Assembly (NCBI RefSeq): GCF_000735345.1
Contig: NZ_JMPJ01000047.1
Span: 1 to 64,000 of the forward strand
DNA length: 64,000 nt
From: Ewingella americana ATCC 33852
GTDB lineage: Bacteria > Pseudomonadota > Gammaproteobacteria > Enterobacterales > Enterobacteriaceae
Direction: 5' to 3'
Shown here: piece by piece, positions 51,242-62,812 of the stretch
How the letters are laid out: each line of letters starts with the position of its first letter
How positions within the stretch are numbered: position 1 is the stretch's first letter
Position numbers and translations under genes: made by a program
Notes under the pieces: generated by a model
What the model was told of the DNA's origin: nothing
The model's input: only the letters and a program-made list of their open reading frames with translations
Databases searched by the model: none

Positions 51242-51469
51242 CTAAACGCCCTCCCGTTACGCCTCTAGTTTACCTATTTTTGCTCGCAGAAACAGTCCCG
51301 CGCCGGGCCAGCAACAGGTCGGTTTGGGCTGCTGAAACCTTTCTCCCCTGACCTCGCGCCCCGGCCCTTCGCCCAGTGAATCTGAATTTTCCGTATATAC
51401 TGAATGATTAGGGAGCGAAATAATCATTCGTGATTGTATTCGGTTCCTTAATGAAATTGAGGAGAAATA

Positions 51470-52267
51470 ATGCCGTACCTTGATGATTCCTTGGTAGTTT
51501 TTACCGATCTTGATGGTTCATTACTCGACCACGACAGCTACTCTTGGCAACCGGCGCAGGGCTGGCTGGACAAATTAGCGCAGCACGGGGTGCCGGTCAT
51601 TATCACCACCAGTAAGACTTCGGCTGAAGTCTCCTCCTTGCAGCGTGATTTGCAGCTCAATCACTTACCTTTTATCGCTGAGAACGGCGCTTATATTCAT
51701 CTCCCGGCCAGTGAGGGTCCACAGCATCAGGTGATTGGTGCGGATTACCAGCGGGTGCGTGAAATTTTAGTTCAACTTCGCCAAAGGTACGATTTTGAGT
51801 TTCGCGGCTTTGGCGATGTCAGCCCGCAGCAAGTGGCGGACTGGACCGGGCTTTCTCTCGACGACGCTAGGCTGGCAATGCAGCGCGAAGGCTCGGAGCC
51901 TTTGATGTGGTTTGGCAGCCAGCCCGATTTTGCCCATATGGAGAAATTGCTGGCAGAGGAAGGCTTGGCGCTCACTCGCGGCGGGCGTTTCTGGCACGTG
52001 ATGGGCCGCGAGGCGGGCAAAGGACAGGCGGTCAAATGGCTGATTGAACACTATCGGCAGCAGCGCAACAATCCGCCGGTGAGCTTGGGTCTGGGAGACG
52101 GCCCGAATGATATTTCAATGCTAGAAGCCGTGGATTTTGCGGTGGTTATTCGTGGGAAACATGACCAAAAAATGCCGCTCAATAAGGCGGAAAATAATAT
52201 TTATCGCACCACTTTGTATGGTCCGGAAGGCTGGCGACAAGGGCTGGATCACTTTTTATCCCTTTAA
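51470..52267 (+). CDS. gpgP: Glucosyl/mannosyl-3-phosphoglycerate phosphatase (GpgP/YedP type)
   Basis: A 265-residue HAD phosphatase. Motif I is FTDLDGSLL (about 12-20), motif II is ITTSK and motif IV is GDGPNDISMLEAVD. It resembles E. coli YedP (annotated mannosyl-3-phosphoglycerate phosphatase). The downstream glycosyltransferase makes it likely that it dephosphorylates glucosyl-3-phosphoglycerate to the compatible solute glucosylglycerate. A GAGGAG motif precedes the ATG. The preceding 228-nt gap should hold the promoter. Confidence 0.9.
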   Translation: MPYLDDSLVVFTDLDGSLLDHDSYSWQPAQGWLDKLAQHGVPVIITTSKTSAEVSSLQRDLQLNHLPFIAENGAYIHLPASEGPQHQVIGADYQRVREILVQLRQRYDFEFRGFGDVSPQQVADWTGLSLDDARLAMQREGSEPLMWFGSQPDFAHMEKLLAEEGLALTRGGRFWHVMGREAGKGQAVKWLIEHYRQQRNNPPVSLGLGDGPNDISMLEAVDFAVVIRGKHDQKMPLNKAENNIYRTTLYGPEGWRQGLDHFLSL

Positions 52268-52302
52268 TTTTAATAATTTAATCATTTACGGGAGTGTGTT
52301 CT

Positions 52303-53523
52303 ATGAGCGATTTCTATCAGGATGGCATCATTACCAATTTCCACAATCTGACCAATCGTAAAACCGAAGAGCTGGAGTATGACCTTCAGGTGTTCTCCGG
52401 CCGCCGCTCGATGGGGCTGATCCTGCCCTCGCTGTTTTCCGAGTTGGAAGGCCCGGCGCTGACCAAGATTGTTGATGAGCTGACCAAAGTCCCCTATCTG
52501 GATGAGATTGTCATCGGCCTTGACCGCGCCGATCGCGAACAATTTTTGTTTGCCCGCGAGTTCTTCTCGCGCCTGCCGCAGCGCCACCGCATTCTGTGGA
52601 ATGACGGCCCGCGCCTGAAAGCCTTGGATGAAGAGTTACAGCAGAAAGGGTTGTCGCCGATGGAGCCGGGCAAAGGCCGCAATGTCTGGTTCTGCGTCGG
52701 ATATACCCTCGCCTCACGCCGCACCTCGGTGGTCGGGCTGCACGATTGTGACATTGTCACTTATAATCGCGATATGCTGGCTCGCCTGATGTATCCGGTG
52801 GCCAACCCGAACTTCAACTATGACTTCTGCAAAGGCTATTATGCTCGTGTGGCGGACGGTAAATTTAACGGCCGCGTGGGCCGCCTGCTGGTGTTCCCTC
52901 TGCTCAAATCACTGCAAAAGGTCTACGGTAACTCGGATTTCCTCGACTACCTGCGCACCTTCCGCTATCCGCTCTCTGGCGAATTCGCCATGCGCACTCA
53001 CGTGCTGAATGACCTGCGCATTCCGAGCGACTGGGGGCTGGAGATTGGCGTGCTGTCAGAGATGCACCGCAATACCGCCACCAAACGCATCTGTCAGGTG
53101 GATATCGCCGACAACTATGACCACAAACACCAGCCGATGTCAGAGGAAGATGCCAGCAACGGCTTGCAGCGCATGAGTATTGATATCACCAAGGCGCTGT
53201 ATCGCAAGATGGCGGTGCTGGGGGTAAACATCACCAGCGAGTCTTTCCGTATTCTGAAAGCGACCTACTACCGCAACGCGCTGGATATGATTGACGGCTT
53301 TGAAAATGACGCGCGGATGAACGGTTTGTCCTTCGACCGTCACAATGAAGAGTCAGCAGTGGAGCTGTTTTCCAAAGCGATTATGGAAGCCGGACAAGCC
53401 TTTGTGGATACGCCGAGTGAGAAACCCTTTATACCGAGCTGGAGCCGCGTGCAGTCGGCCTTCCCGGATATGCTCGACCGGCTGCATGACGCCGTAGAGC
53501 TGGATAACGAAGGTGATGTGTAA
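52303..53523 (+). CDS. gpgS: Glucosyl-3-phosphoglycerate synthase, GT81-like
   Basis: A 406-residue GT-A glycosyltransferase related to GT81 glucosyl-3-phosphoglycerate synthases. It has a VVGLHDCDIVTY segment carrying the DxD-type metal motif, and GPRLKALDEELQQKG. It would join glucose from a nucleotide sugar to 3-phosphoglycerate. It starts at ATG 52303 (GGGAG 8 nt upstream) 36 nt after gpgP, so the two form an operon for glucosylglycerate, an osmolyte accumulated under salt or nitrogen stress. Donor nucleotide and product are inferred from context. Confidence 0.85.
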   Translation: MSDFYQDGIITNFHNLTNRKTEELEYDLQVFSGRRSMGLILPSLFSELEGPALTKIVDELTKVPYLDEIVIGLDRADREQFLFAREFFSRLPQRHRILWNDGPRLKALDEELQQKGLSPMEPGKGRNVWFCVGYTLASRRTSVVGLHDCDIVTYNRDMLARLMYPVANPNFNYDFCKGYYARVADGKFNGRVGRLLVFPLLKSLQKVYGNSDFLDYLRTFRYPLSGEFAMRTHVLNDLRIPSDWGLEIGVLSEMHRNTATKRICQVDIADNYDHKHQPMSEEDASNGLQRMSIDITKALYRKMAVLGVNITSESFRILKATYYRNALDMIDGFENDARMNGLSFDRHNEESAVELFSKAIMEAGQAFVDTPSEKPFIPSWSRVQSAFPDMLDRLHDAVELDNEGDV

Positions 53524-53534
53524 GCCAAAAAAGT

Positions 53535-53560
53535 AAGGGCGCCACAGCGGGCGCCCTTTT
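53535..53560. terminator. Bidirectional terminator between gpgS and a TerC-family gene
   Basis: Stem AAGGGCGCC/GGCGCCCTT, 9 bp, loop ACAGCG, ending in a short T-tract. It lies between convergent genes. Confidence 0.9.
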
Positions 53561-53581
53561 AAAGCAGGTCAAACGGGACGC

Positions 53582-54610
53582 TTAGGCGTCCTGTTGTTTT
53601 TTACCGGGGAACAGGAAGCTGGCGACAATGCCCAGCGCCAACACGCCCAGTACCACGTACAGGCTGGTCATGGCGCTGATGTTGTAGCCGTGGTGCCACA
53701 GGTGGTCGCTAGAGTTAAGCGCCAGTTTCACCGCCACGAAGAACAGCAGCGAAATCACCGATTTCTCCAGATGCACCAGATACTTGCGCAGCGCTTCCAA
53801 CACAAAATACATCGTACGCAGGCCCAGCACGGCAAACATCATTGCCGAATAAACAATCAGCGGCTCGCGGCTGACGGCAATCACCGCCGGTACGCTGTCA
53901 AAGGCGAACATGACGTCTGAGATTTCCACTACCGCGATACACAGCAGCAGCGGCGTGGCGTAACGCACGCCCTGCTTCACTTTGAAGCTAAAATCTTTGT
54001 TTTCAGGCTTGGCTAAATCGGCTTCCACTTCTTGGCTGGTGACCAAAAATTTTGGCCCAATCAGCTTCGGATAAACTGGGAAGAAGCGACGCACCAGACG
54101 ATTGGCGATATGGTCGGAATAGTCGTCAGACTCTTCATCGTCATTGCCCGCGCGCATCATCAGGATTGCCGTCCAGAGAATGACCACCGCGAAGACCATC
54201 TCCACCCAAGGCCCGAGTGCCAGCAGGCTGGTGCCAATCACCACGAAAATGCCTCGGAAGACGATAGCGCCAATCACGCCCCAGTAGAGAATGCGGTGGC
54301 GATAGCCGTCCGGCACTTTGAACCAGGCAAAAATCGCCATAATCACGAACAGATTATCGACTGACAGTACCTGCTCTAAGGCATAGCCGGTGAGGAACAG
54401 GCTGGCGACCTCTTTGCCGTGGTGGTAATAGAGGAAACCGGCAAAAGCGAGGGAAACGGCGATCCAAAAGAGAGTCCACAAGGAAGCGCTTTTCAGGCCG
54501 ATAGGCTTGTGACTGCGATGAGCCAGAATATCAATAAGCAGCGCCGCGACGGCGACAACAACAAAAACGGCGGTGGTTTCCGGTGGGAATCCCAGAGAGT
54601 CTGACTGCAT
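53582..54610 (-). CDS. TerC-family integral membrane protein
   Basis: A 342-residue membrane protein with about eight or nine hydrophobic segments and the TerC signatures GYALEQVLSVDNLFV and VVEISDVMFAFDSVPAV. The conserved acidic residues in these repeats are seen in Alx/TerC/MntX-like proteins that handle manganese or confer tellurite tolerance. It is not part of a ter operon here. An acidic cytoplasmic loop NDDEESDDYSDH lies mid-protein. Metal export is inferred from the family. Confidence 0.9.
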   Translation of the reverse strand: MQSDSLGFPPETTAVFVVVAVAALLIDILAHRSHKPIGLKSASLWTLFWIAVSLAFAGFLYYHHGKEVASLFLTGYALEQVLSVDNLFVIMAIFAWFKVPDGYRHRILYWGVIGAIVFRGIFVVIGTSLLALGPWVEMVFAVVILWTAILMMRAGNDDEESDDYSDHIANRLVRRFFPVYPKLIGPKFLVTSQEVEADLAKPENKDFSFKVKQGVRYATPLLLCIAVVEISDVMFAFDSVPAVIAVSREPLIVYSAMMFAVLGLRTMYFVLEALRKYLVHLEKSVISLLFFVAVKLALNSSDHLWHHGYNISAMTSLYVVLGVLALGIVASFLFPGKKQQDA

Positions 54611-54774
54611 TGCACTTCCTGATAAGTAAACAAAAGCTAAACGATTGTTGCATTGTAAGCGGTTGTGCTGATGTTGGGTATTGAAAGTCGAAAAATGCTA
54701 TGGGTCATGCGATAATTCGAGACCCGTCTTGGTCTTTGTTGGAGAAACTGTCGGAGAGACAGTCGGAGAAACCT

Positions 54775-55359
54775 ATGTTGATGTTAAAGAGTGAGACTAT
54801 TGATACCCCGCTCGGCGATCTGGAGATTATCACTGACCCGCAGGGCCAGCTGCGCGCGCTGGAATGGGCTGATTTTCACCATCGACTGCTGCAACTGCTG
54901 GTTCGCCATTATGGGCCTGACCAGTCTTCAACCCTCTCCGCCGCGTCACCCGCCAAATCTAACGCTAAACCGGGCTTTTCTTTGCACCAAGAGAGCGTAG
55001 AGGAAAATATAAAGCAGCGAATTAGCGATTATTTTGCCGGAGACTTGGCAGCCATCGACGCTCTGCCCGTCGCCACGGCTGGGACTGAATTCCAACGCAC
55101 CGTGTGGAAGATGCTGCGCACTATTCCTTGCGGGCAGATCATGACTTACGGTCAAATGGCGGCACAGCTCGGTAATCCGGGGGCATCAAGAGCAGTCGGG
55201 CTGGCAAATGGTTCCAACCCGATAAGCGTCGTGGTGCCCTGCCATCGGGTGATTGGCAGCAATGGCACGCTCACCGGCTACGCGGGTGGGGTCGAAAGAA
55301 AAAAATGGTTATTGGTGCATGAAGGTTATTTATTTGATCAACAAAATTCACTTTTTTAA
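54775..55359 (+). CDS. ogt: Ogt, O6-methylguanine-DNA methyltransferase
   Basis: A 194-residue suicide DNA-repair protein that accepts the methyl group from O6-methylguanine or O4-methylthymine. The active site PCHRVIG has Cys at about 156, with the SNPISVVV segment before it and the [13 protein letters not shown] region. I start it at 54775 (GGAG 6 nt upstream); a frame back to 54700 adds nothing family-like. It has about 20 residues more than E. coli Ogt (171), as an insert around residues 50-70. ogt and fnr are neighbours in E. coli too. Confidence 0.94.
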   Translation: MLMLKSETIDTPLGDLEIITDPQGQLRALEWADFHHRLLQLLVRHYGPDQSSTLSAASPAKSNAKPGFSLHQESVEENIKQRISDYFAGDLAAIDALPVATAGTEFQRTVWKMLRTIPCGQIMTYGQMAAQLGNPGASRAVGLANGSNPISVVVPCHRVIGSNGTLTGYAGGVERKKWLLVHEGYLFDQQNSLF

Positions 55360-55495
55360 TACATTTAATCTAATTTAGATCTTATTGATTCTCGATTGGC
55401 TTATTTTTGGCAGTCGAGATCAAATAATAAGAAAAAAAATCCCTTTAAAAATCGGGTATTTTAATAATTTAGCCCTTTTGGCCTATATTCCCCAC

Positions 55496-55537
55496 TTATC
55501 AATTCTGGCAAAAGATGTTAAAATTGACCCATATCAA
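55496..55537 (+). promoter_or_regulatory. fnr promoter with FNR box on the start site
   Basis: TTATCA (55496-55501), a 17-nt spacer and an extended -10 TGTTAAAAT (TG at 55516, -10 55519-55524) predict a start near 55531. The FNR box TTGACCCATATCAA (55524-55537; consensus TTGAT-N4-ATCAA with one mismatch) is centred on that start, as in the autorepressed E. coli fnr promoter. The region lies between ogt and fnr. Confidence 0.8.
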
Positions 55538-55558
55538 TATTGCCAGAGTGAATCTATT

Positions 55559-56314
55559 ATGATCCCGGAAAAACGTATTATTCGTCGTATCCAATCTGGT
55601 GGCTGTGCAATCCACTGCCAAGACTGTAGCATTAGTCAACTCTGTATTCCTTTCACGCTCAACGAGCACGAGTTGGACCAACTCGACAATATCATCGAAA
55701 GGAAGAAACCTATTCAGAAAGGCCAGGCACTGTTCAAAGCAGGCGATGAGCTTAAGTCTCTGTACGCCATCCGCTCCGGGACCATTAAGAGCTACACCAT
55801 TACAGAACAAGGCGATGAGCAGATCACCGGCTTCCACCTTGCAGGTGACTTGGTTGGTTTTGACGCTATCGGCGGTTTAGAGCATCCGAGCTTTGCACAA
55901 GCTTTAGAAACCTCCATGGTCTGTGAAATTCCTTTCGAAACCCTCGATGACCTGTCGGGTAAAATGCCTAATTTGCGTCAGCAAATGATGCGTTTAATGA
56001 GCGGTGAAATTAAGGGCGACCAGGATATGATCCTGCTGCTCTCGAAGAAAAATGCTGAAGAAAGATTGGCGGCATTTATTTTCAACCTCTCTCGCCGTTT
56101 TGCTGAACGTTGTTTTTCTCAGCGCGAATTCCGCCTGACAATGACCCGTGGCGATATTGGTAATTACCTTGGTTTAACGGTTGAGACTATCAGTCGTTTA
56201 TTAGGCCGTTTCCAGAAATCGGAAATGCTTAGCGTGAAAGGTAAATATATCACCATTGAAAACCATGCGATGCTTTCACAGCTGGCAGGCCACTCAGTGG
56301 CGGTTACCGCATAG
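55559..56314 (+). CDS. fnr: FNR, oxygen-sensing global regulator
   Basis: A 251-residue CRP/FNR protein. The N-terminal Fe-S cysteines C16, C20, C23 and C29 ([16 protein letters not shown]) and the later Cys in [10 protein letters not shown] give the [4Fe-4S] ligands. A cNMP-like sensing domain, a long dimerisation helix and the [21 protein letters not shown] follow. I take ATG 55559 as start because it gives E. coli-like [10 protein letters not shown]; the frame extends 58 codons further but through the promoter. It activates anaerobic respiration genes. Confidence 0.98.
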   Translation: MIPEKRIIRRIQSGGCAIHCQDCSISQLCIPFTLNEHELDQLDNIIERKKPIQKGQALFKAGDELKSLYAIRSGTIKSYTITEQGDEQITGFHLAGDLVGFDAIGGLEHPSFAQALETSMVCEIPFETLDDLSGKMPNLRQQMMRLMSGEIKGDQDMILLLSKKNAEERLAAFIFNLSRRFAERCFSQREFRLTMTRGDIGNYLGLTVETISRLLGRFQKSEMLSVKGKYITIENHAMLSQLAGHSVAVTA

Positions 56315-56350
56315 TTCATAAAATAGTCCACAAATAAGTCATCTCTATGA

Positions 56351-56384
56351 TCGGATCAGCAAAGACAATAATTTGTTGATCCGA
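56351..56384. terminator. Hairpin downstream of fnr
   Basis: A 13-bp stem (TCGGATCAGCAAA pairing with TTTGTTGATCCGA, one G-T pair) with an 8-nt loop, 37 nt after the fnr stop. The T-tract that follows is weak. Confidence 0.65.
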
Positions 56385-56484
56385 CTCAATTTCTGCTCTG
56401 TCCGATTGCTAAATCTTGGTTTACTCTGTACTTAATACACTGAGCTATAACGCTGTTCAATCACAGGTGTTAAGGAGTTTCCTC

Positions 56485-57444
56485 ATGGCTAAGTATCAGA
56501 ACCTTCTGGTCGCGATTGACCCCAATCAGGACGACCAACCCGCGCTGCGACGTGCGGTTTATTTGGTCCAACGAAACGGCGGGCGCATTAAAGCCTTCCT
56601 GTCGATTTATGACTTCTCCTATGAAATGACCACCATGCTCTCCCCTGACGAGCGTTTAGCCATGCGTCAAAGCGTGATTAACGAACGTGCCGCGTGGATT
56701 GCAGAACAGGCCCACTACTACGTTGAGGCCGGCATTCCGATTGAAATCAAAGTGGTGTGGCACAACAAGCCTTTCGAAGCCATTATTCAGGAAGTGATTG
56801 CCGGTGAGCACGACCTGCTGCTCAAGATGGCGCATCAGCACGACCGCCTTGAGTCCGTAATTTTCACCCCGACCGACTGGAATCTGCTGCGCAAATGTCC
56901 GTGTCCGGTGTGGATGGTGAAAGACCAGCCTTGGCCAGAAAGTGGCAAAGCGCTGGTGGCGGTAAACCTGTCCAGCGAAGAGCCTTATCACGACCCACTC
57001 AACATCAAGCTGGTAAAAGAAACCATCGAACTGGCGGACCATGTGAACCACACCGAGGTGCATCTGGTAGGCGCTTATCCGGTGACGCCAATCAATATCG
57101 CCATCGAGCTGCCTGATTTTGACCCGAGCGTTTACAACGACGCTATTCGCGGTCAGCACCTGATTGCGATGAAAGCCCTGCGGCAGAAATTCCAACTGGA
57201 TGAGAAATTCACCCACGTGGAAAAAGGCCTGCCGGAGGAAGTGATCCCCGACCTCGCCGAGCATCTGCAAGCCGGGGTGGTGGTTATCGGTACCATCGGC
57301 CGCACTGGCCTGTCCGCCGCCTTCTTGGGGAATACCACTGAACAGGTGATCGACCATCTGAAATGCGATTTGCTGGCGATTAAGCCGGATGACTTTGAGT
57401 GCCCTATTACTTCAGAAGACGTTGAAGAGCACGACGACGAATAA
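56485..57444 (+). CDS. uspE: Universal stress protein UspE
   Basis: A 319-residue protein of two tandem Usp domains, near E. coli UspE (316). The first domain opens [21 protein letters not shown], and the second ends in [25 protein letters not shown], the Usp nucleotide-binding G-x2-G-x9-G-S/T pattern. E. coli UspE supports stress survival and motility/adhesion switching. ATG 56485 is preceded by AAGGAG. The fnr-uspE order is conserved with E. coli. It ends at a terminator shared with pntB. Confidence 0.95.
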   Translation: MAKYQNLLVAIDPNQDDQPALRRAVYLVQRNGGRIKAFLSIYDFSYEMTTMLSPDERLAMRQSVINERAAWIAEQAHYYVEAGIPIEIKVVWHNKPFEAIIQEVIAGEHDLLLKMAHQHDRLESVIFTPTDWNLLRKCPCPVWMVKDQPWPESGKALVAVNLSSEEPYHDPLNIKLVKETIELADHVNHTEVHLVGAYPVTPINIAIELPDFDPSVYNDAIRGQHLIAMKALRQKFQLDEKFTHVEKGLPEEVIPDLAEHLQAGVVVIGTIGRTGLSAAFLGNTTEQVIDHLKCDLLAIKPDDFECPITSEDVEEHDDE

Positions 57445-57474
57445 CAGCTTTTATTCACCGGGAAACGCCAAACA

Positions 57475-57506
57475 AAAAGCCAGTTCATCACGAACTGGCT
57501 TTTTTG
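57475..57506. terminator. Bidirectional terminator between uspE and pntB
   Basis: A 9-bp stem (AGCCAGTTC/GAACTGGCT) with a 5-nt loop, an A-run on the left and a T-run on the right; it serves both convergent genes. Confidence 0.93.
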
Positions 57507-57526
57507 CTTTTACCACTGGTAAACCA

Positions 57527-58918
57527 TTAAAGTGCGCGAAGAATATTCTCCACGCTCTCTTTGGCATCGCCGAACAGCATTTGGGTGTTGTCTTTGAAGA
57601 ACAGCGGGTTCTGAACGCCAGCGTAGCCGGTATTCATTGAACGTTTGAAGACGATAACGTTCTGCGCTTTCCACACTTCCAGCACCGGCATACCGGCAAT
57701 TGGGCTGCGCGGATCTTCCTGAGCCGCCGGGTTCACTGTGTCATTGGCACCAATGACCAGCACCACGTCGGTGTCGCTGAAGTCGTCGTTGATTTCGTCC
57801 ATTTCCAGCACGATGTCATACGGCACTTTAGCCTCAGCCAGCAACACGTTCATATGGCCCGGCAGACGCCCTGCCACCGGATGGATGCCAAAGCGAACTT
57901 TGATGCCCATGGCGCGCAATTTAGCGGTGATATCCTGAACCGGATACTGCGCCTGCGCCACCGCCATGCCATAGCCCGGCGTGATGATCACCGAGCTGGC
58001 GCTTTTCAGCATTTCCGCCACGTCTTCGGCACTGGCTTCGCGGTACTCGCCCATCTCTTCGGCATCGCCAGTAGAGGAGCCATCGGTACCAAAACCACCG
58101 GCGATCACGCTAATGAAAGAGCGGTTCATGGCTTTACACATGATAAACGACAGAATGGCACCGGAAGAACCGACCAAGGCACCCGTGACAATCAACAGGT
58201 CATTGCTCAACATGAAGCCCGCCGCTGCTGCCGCCCAACCGGAATAAGAGTTGAGCATCGAGACCACCACTGGCATGTCCGCGCCGCCAATGGAGGAGAC
58301 TAAATGCCAGCCGAACGCCAAGGCAATCAGCGTCATGATCAGCAGTGAGAACACCTGCAAACCGACGCTGTCGGTGCGCACGAAAGTGATCATCAGCAGG
58401 AAGGAAATCACCAACGCCGCCAGATTGAGCTTATGACGATGTGGCAAGGCCAATGGCTTCGAGGAGATGATCCCGCGCAATTTGCCGAACGCAACGATGG
58501 AGCCGGTAAAGGTCACTGCTCCGATGAAGATGCCCAAGAACACTTCGGTGAGATGAATGTTTTCCATTACCGAGTCCATGGCAACCGCGCCGTGGTCAAG
58601 GTAGCTGTTGAAGCCAACCAGCACCGCTGCCAGACCCACGAAGCTGTGAAGAATGGCAACCAACTCTGGCATTTCGGTCATTTCGACTTTTCGTGCCAGA
58701 TAGATACCAATGGCTCCGCCAATCACCATCGCGACGATTATCCAGCCAACGTTGCCGGAGTCAGGCCCGAGAATGGTGGCAATCAGCGCGATAGCCATCC
58801 CGGTAATGCCGTAGATATTGCCCTGTTTTGACGTTTCGTGTTTTGACAATCCAGCCAAGCTGAATATAAACAGAATAGCGGCAACGATATAGGCTGCTGT
58901 AACTAATCCCCCAGACAT
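57527..58918 (-). CDS. pntB: Proton-translocating transhydrogenase beta subunit PntB
   Basis: A 463-residue inner-membrane protein (E. coli 462) with about nine N-terminal hydrophobic segments (domain II) and the soluble NADP(H)-binding domain III (about 280-463: [42 protein letters not shown]). It exchanges reducing equivalents between NADH and NADP+ driven by the proton gradient. It lies 10 nt downstream of pntA. Confidence 0.97.
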   Translation of the reverse strand: MSGGLVTAAYIVAAILFIFSLAGLSKHETSKQGNIYGITGMAIALIATILGPDSGNVGWIIVAMVIGGAIGIYLARKVEMTEMPELVAILHSFVGLAAVLVGFNSYLDHGAVAMDSVMENIHLTEVFLGIFIGAVTFTGSIVAFGKLRGIISSKPLALPHRHKLNLAALVISFLLMITFVRTDSVGLQVFSLLIMTLIALAFGWHLVSSIGGADMPVVVSMLNSYSGWAAAAAGFMLSNDLLIVTGALVGSSGAILSFIMCKAMNRSFISVIAGGFGTDGSSTGDAEEMGEYREASAEDVAEMLKSASSVIITPGYGMAVAQAQYPVQDITAKLRAMGIKVRFGIHPVAGRLPGHMNVLLAEAKVPYDIVLEMDEINDDFSDTDVVLVIGANDTVNPAAQEDPRSPIAGMPVLEVWKAQNVIVFKRSMNTGYAGVQNPLFFKDNTQMLFGDAKESVENILRAL

Positions 58919-58928
58919 ATGCTACCCC

Positions 58929-60993
<2,065 letters not shown>

Positions 60994-61959
60994 ATGAAGC
61001 TGACCAAAACGATCATCGCATCGGCTCTCTGTTTATCTTTAACGGCTATTTCCGCCTTGTCAGCAGCACAGGCAGCCCAGGAAATTGCTCCAGAAAAAGC
61101 AGCCGCCATCAAACCCTTTGATCGCATTATAGTTTCCGGTCGTTTCAACACGTTGGGTGACGCGGCAGATGCCGTTTCTCGCCGTGCTGATGCACTGGGT
61201 GCAGATTATTTTTATATTCAAGACACAAACAGCTCAGGTAACAGCGGTAACTGGCGCGTCGTCGCGGACATCTATAAAAAAGATGCGGCTGAAGTCAGTA
61301 AGAAAACCACTTACCGCGAAATCAATGGCGTAAAAGAATTACCGAAAGAAGAGGCTTACCTGCTTGAGCCTTATGACACCGTCACCGTCAGCGGCTTCTT
61401 CCGTAGCCAGCCAGACGTGAATGATGCCATCACCAAAGCGGCGAAAGAGAAAGGGGCTTACTCCTTCTTCATCGTGCGTCAGGTTGATGCCAACAGCGGC
61501 GGCAACCAGTACATTACGGCTTTCATCTATAAGAAAGATGCTGCAAAACGCGTGGTACAGGATCCAGATGCAATTCCTGCTGATTCTGAAGCAGGTAAAG
61601 CCGCTCTGGCCGCCGGTGGTGCAGCAGCCAAGAAAGTTGAAATTCCAGGCGTGGCTTCTTCTAGTAGCCCAAGCCGTTCCGTGGGTCGCTTCTTCGAAAC
61701 TCAATCTTCTACCGGTCAGCGTTACACAGTGACTGCGACTAACGGCGCGAAGATCCAAGAAGTGAACGACGTGACTGCGGCACAGATGGCTCCGTTTGAT
61801 TCCATCACTTTCACCGGCCACTTCAACAGCATCACCGACGTCTCTCAGGAAGTGGGTAACCGTGCGGCTGCTAAAGGCGCGAAGTACTACCACATTACTC
61901 GCCAGTGGCAGAACAAGAGCGGTGGTAACCTGACGGTTAGCGCTGACCTGTTCAAGTAA
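60994..61959 (+). CDS. ydgH: YdgH, DUF1471/BhsA triple-domain periplasmic protein
   Basis: A 321-residue protein with a signal peptide (cleavage near AQA, about residue 26) and three repeated DUF1471 (YhcN/BhsA) domains. Each has a core such as KPFDRIIVSGRFNTLGDAADAVSRRA, EPYDTVTVSGFFRSQPDVNDAI or APFDSITFTGHFNSITDVSQEV. It matches E. coli YdgH (314 residues); the family is tied to envelope stress, biofilm and secretion. ATG 60994 has AGGA upstream; a GTG 5 codons earlier is possible. It adjoins pntA as in E. coli. Confidence 0.94.
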   Translation: MKLTKTIIASALCLSLTAISALSAAQAAQEIAPEKAAAIKPFDRIIVSGRFNTLGDAADAVSRRADALGADYFYIQDTNSSGNSGNWRVVADIYKKDAAEVSKKTTYREINGVKELPKEEAYLLEPYDTVTVSGFFRSQPDVNDAITKAAKEKGAYSFFIVRQVDANSGGNQYITAFIYKKDAAKRVVQDPDAIPADSEAGKAALAAGGAAAKKVEIPGVASSSSPSRSVGRFFETQSSTGQRYTVTATNGAKIQEVNDVTAAQMAPFDSITFTGHFNSITDVSQEVGNRAAAKGAKYYHITRQWQNKSGGNLTVSADLFK

Positions 61960-61978
61960 TTAGCGGTTTAGAAATAAC

Positions 61979-62005
61979 AAAAGGCAGCCTGCGGGCTGCC
62001 TTTTT
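61979..62005 (+). terminator. Terminator after ydgH
   Basis: Stem GGCAGCC/GGCTGCC with TGCG loop, flanked by A4 and T5, directly after the ydgH stop. Confidence 0.93.
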
Positions 62006-62072
62006 GCTAATGCGGTTTTACTAAAACTCTTTATCGTTTTACTGCTGGAACCAAGTTTAAAACTTTATACAA

Positions 62073-62486
62073 CTAGTGCGCAGGTTGTTGGATTTCCACG
62101 CGCAACTGGTCATTGCTTTGTAATAGCTGCAAGCGGTGTTTGCATTCTTTTTTAATGGTATTCAACTGCTCATCGTTAAGCGCATAGGGCAAATTAATAT
62201 CAACGCTATAAAGCCCCTGCTGTTCCGCCAATTCAATTAAACGCACAATATTGGTTTCATCACTGACCTGTGTTGATACCACTTGCAGCGCTAAACTTCT
62301 CAGGCGTTCTTGCTTAGATTTTTCTTGCGAGGTGCGTGATCGAAGTACCATGCCAAAGAACGGCAGCACTCCATAAATCGCGTCGATAAAGCTCCACTGC
62401 TTTTTGCATGATGCAGAAAGGTATTCCATGTAATCAAAGGAAGCTTTTTCACTGCGCACATCGGGTAGCAGGCGATTATCGCTCAT
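62073..62486 (-). CDS. Uncharacterised small protein (not recognised)
   Basis: A 137-residue protein without a signal peptide; one moderately hydrophobic stretch near residues 33-48 (FIDAIYGVLPFFGMVL). The remainder is Lys/Arg/Gln/Glu-rich and helical-looking, with LRSLALQVVSTQ and ECKHRLQLLQSNDQLRV. A strong AGGAG/GAGG site lies just upstream of the ATG, and codon use looks like that of its neighbours, so it is very probably real. It occupies the place of ydgI, folM and ydgC in E. coli, between ydgH and rstA. I know no family for it. Confidence 0.75.
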   Translation of the reverse strand: MSDNRLLPDVRSEKASFDYMEYLSASCKKQWSFIDAIYGVLPFFGMVLRSRTSQEKSKQERLRSLALQVVSTQVSDETNIVRLIELAEQQGLYSVDINLPYALNDEQLNTIKKECKHRLQLLQSNDQLRVEIQQPAH

Positions 62487-62812
62487 CCCCTATTCCTCTC
62501 CTGGCCAGTGTTAGCACGGTTAAACGCACGAAGAATGAATCAGACAATATAATGCAGCGTAATATATTTCGTTAAGTATATTCGCCTCTATAATGGCATA
62601 TTTCACGAAGAGTGCGCTAGTCAGTTAAGTGGGCAAAACGCAATACTGTGTCGCATAATGTGAATGTTAAAATATTGTCAGTTTTTCTACGTTTATCTCT
62701 ATAAATGGGCCGCAAACTCTGAAAAACTGTCACTTCCTATTACGCATGTCTTGTAGCCATAGCCTGTGTCTGCGGCTATGCTGACCATCGGATAATAATT
62801 AACAGCAATCCA
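62487..62812. promoter_or_regulatory. Promoter region of rstA
   Basis: A 326-nt AT-rich gap between the unknown gene (minus) and rstA (plus). TATAAT at 62589-62594 is a good -10 without a convincing -35. A GTTTTT/GTTTAT direct repeat with 10-nt period lies at 62681-62696. E. coli rstA is PhoP-activated, but the period and sequence do not fit a PhoP box well. Confidence 0.5.

Noticed and set aside
55385-55558. N-terminal extension of FNR by 58 codons
   Set aside because: The extension crosses the predicted promoter and FNR box, and true FNR proteins begin at [10 protein letters not shown].
62681-62696. GTTTTT/GTTTAT direct repeat as PhoP box of rstA
   Set aside because: The period is 10 nt, not the 11 nt expected, and the first half-site matches poorly.
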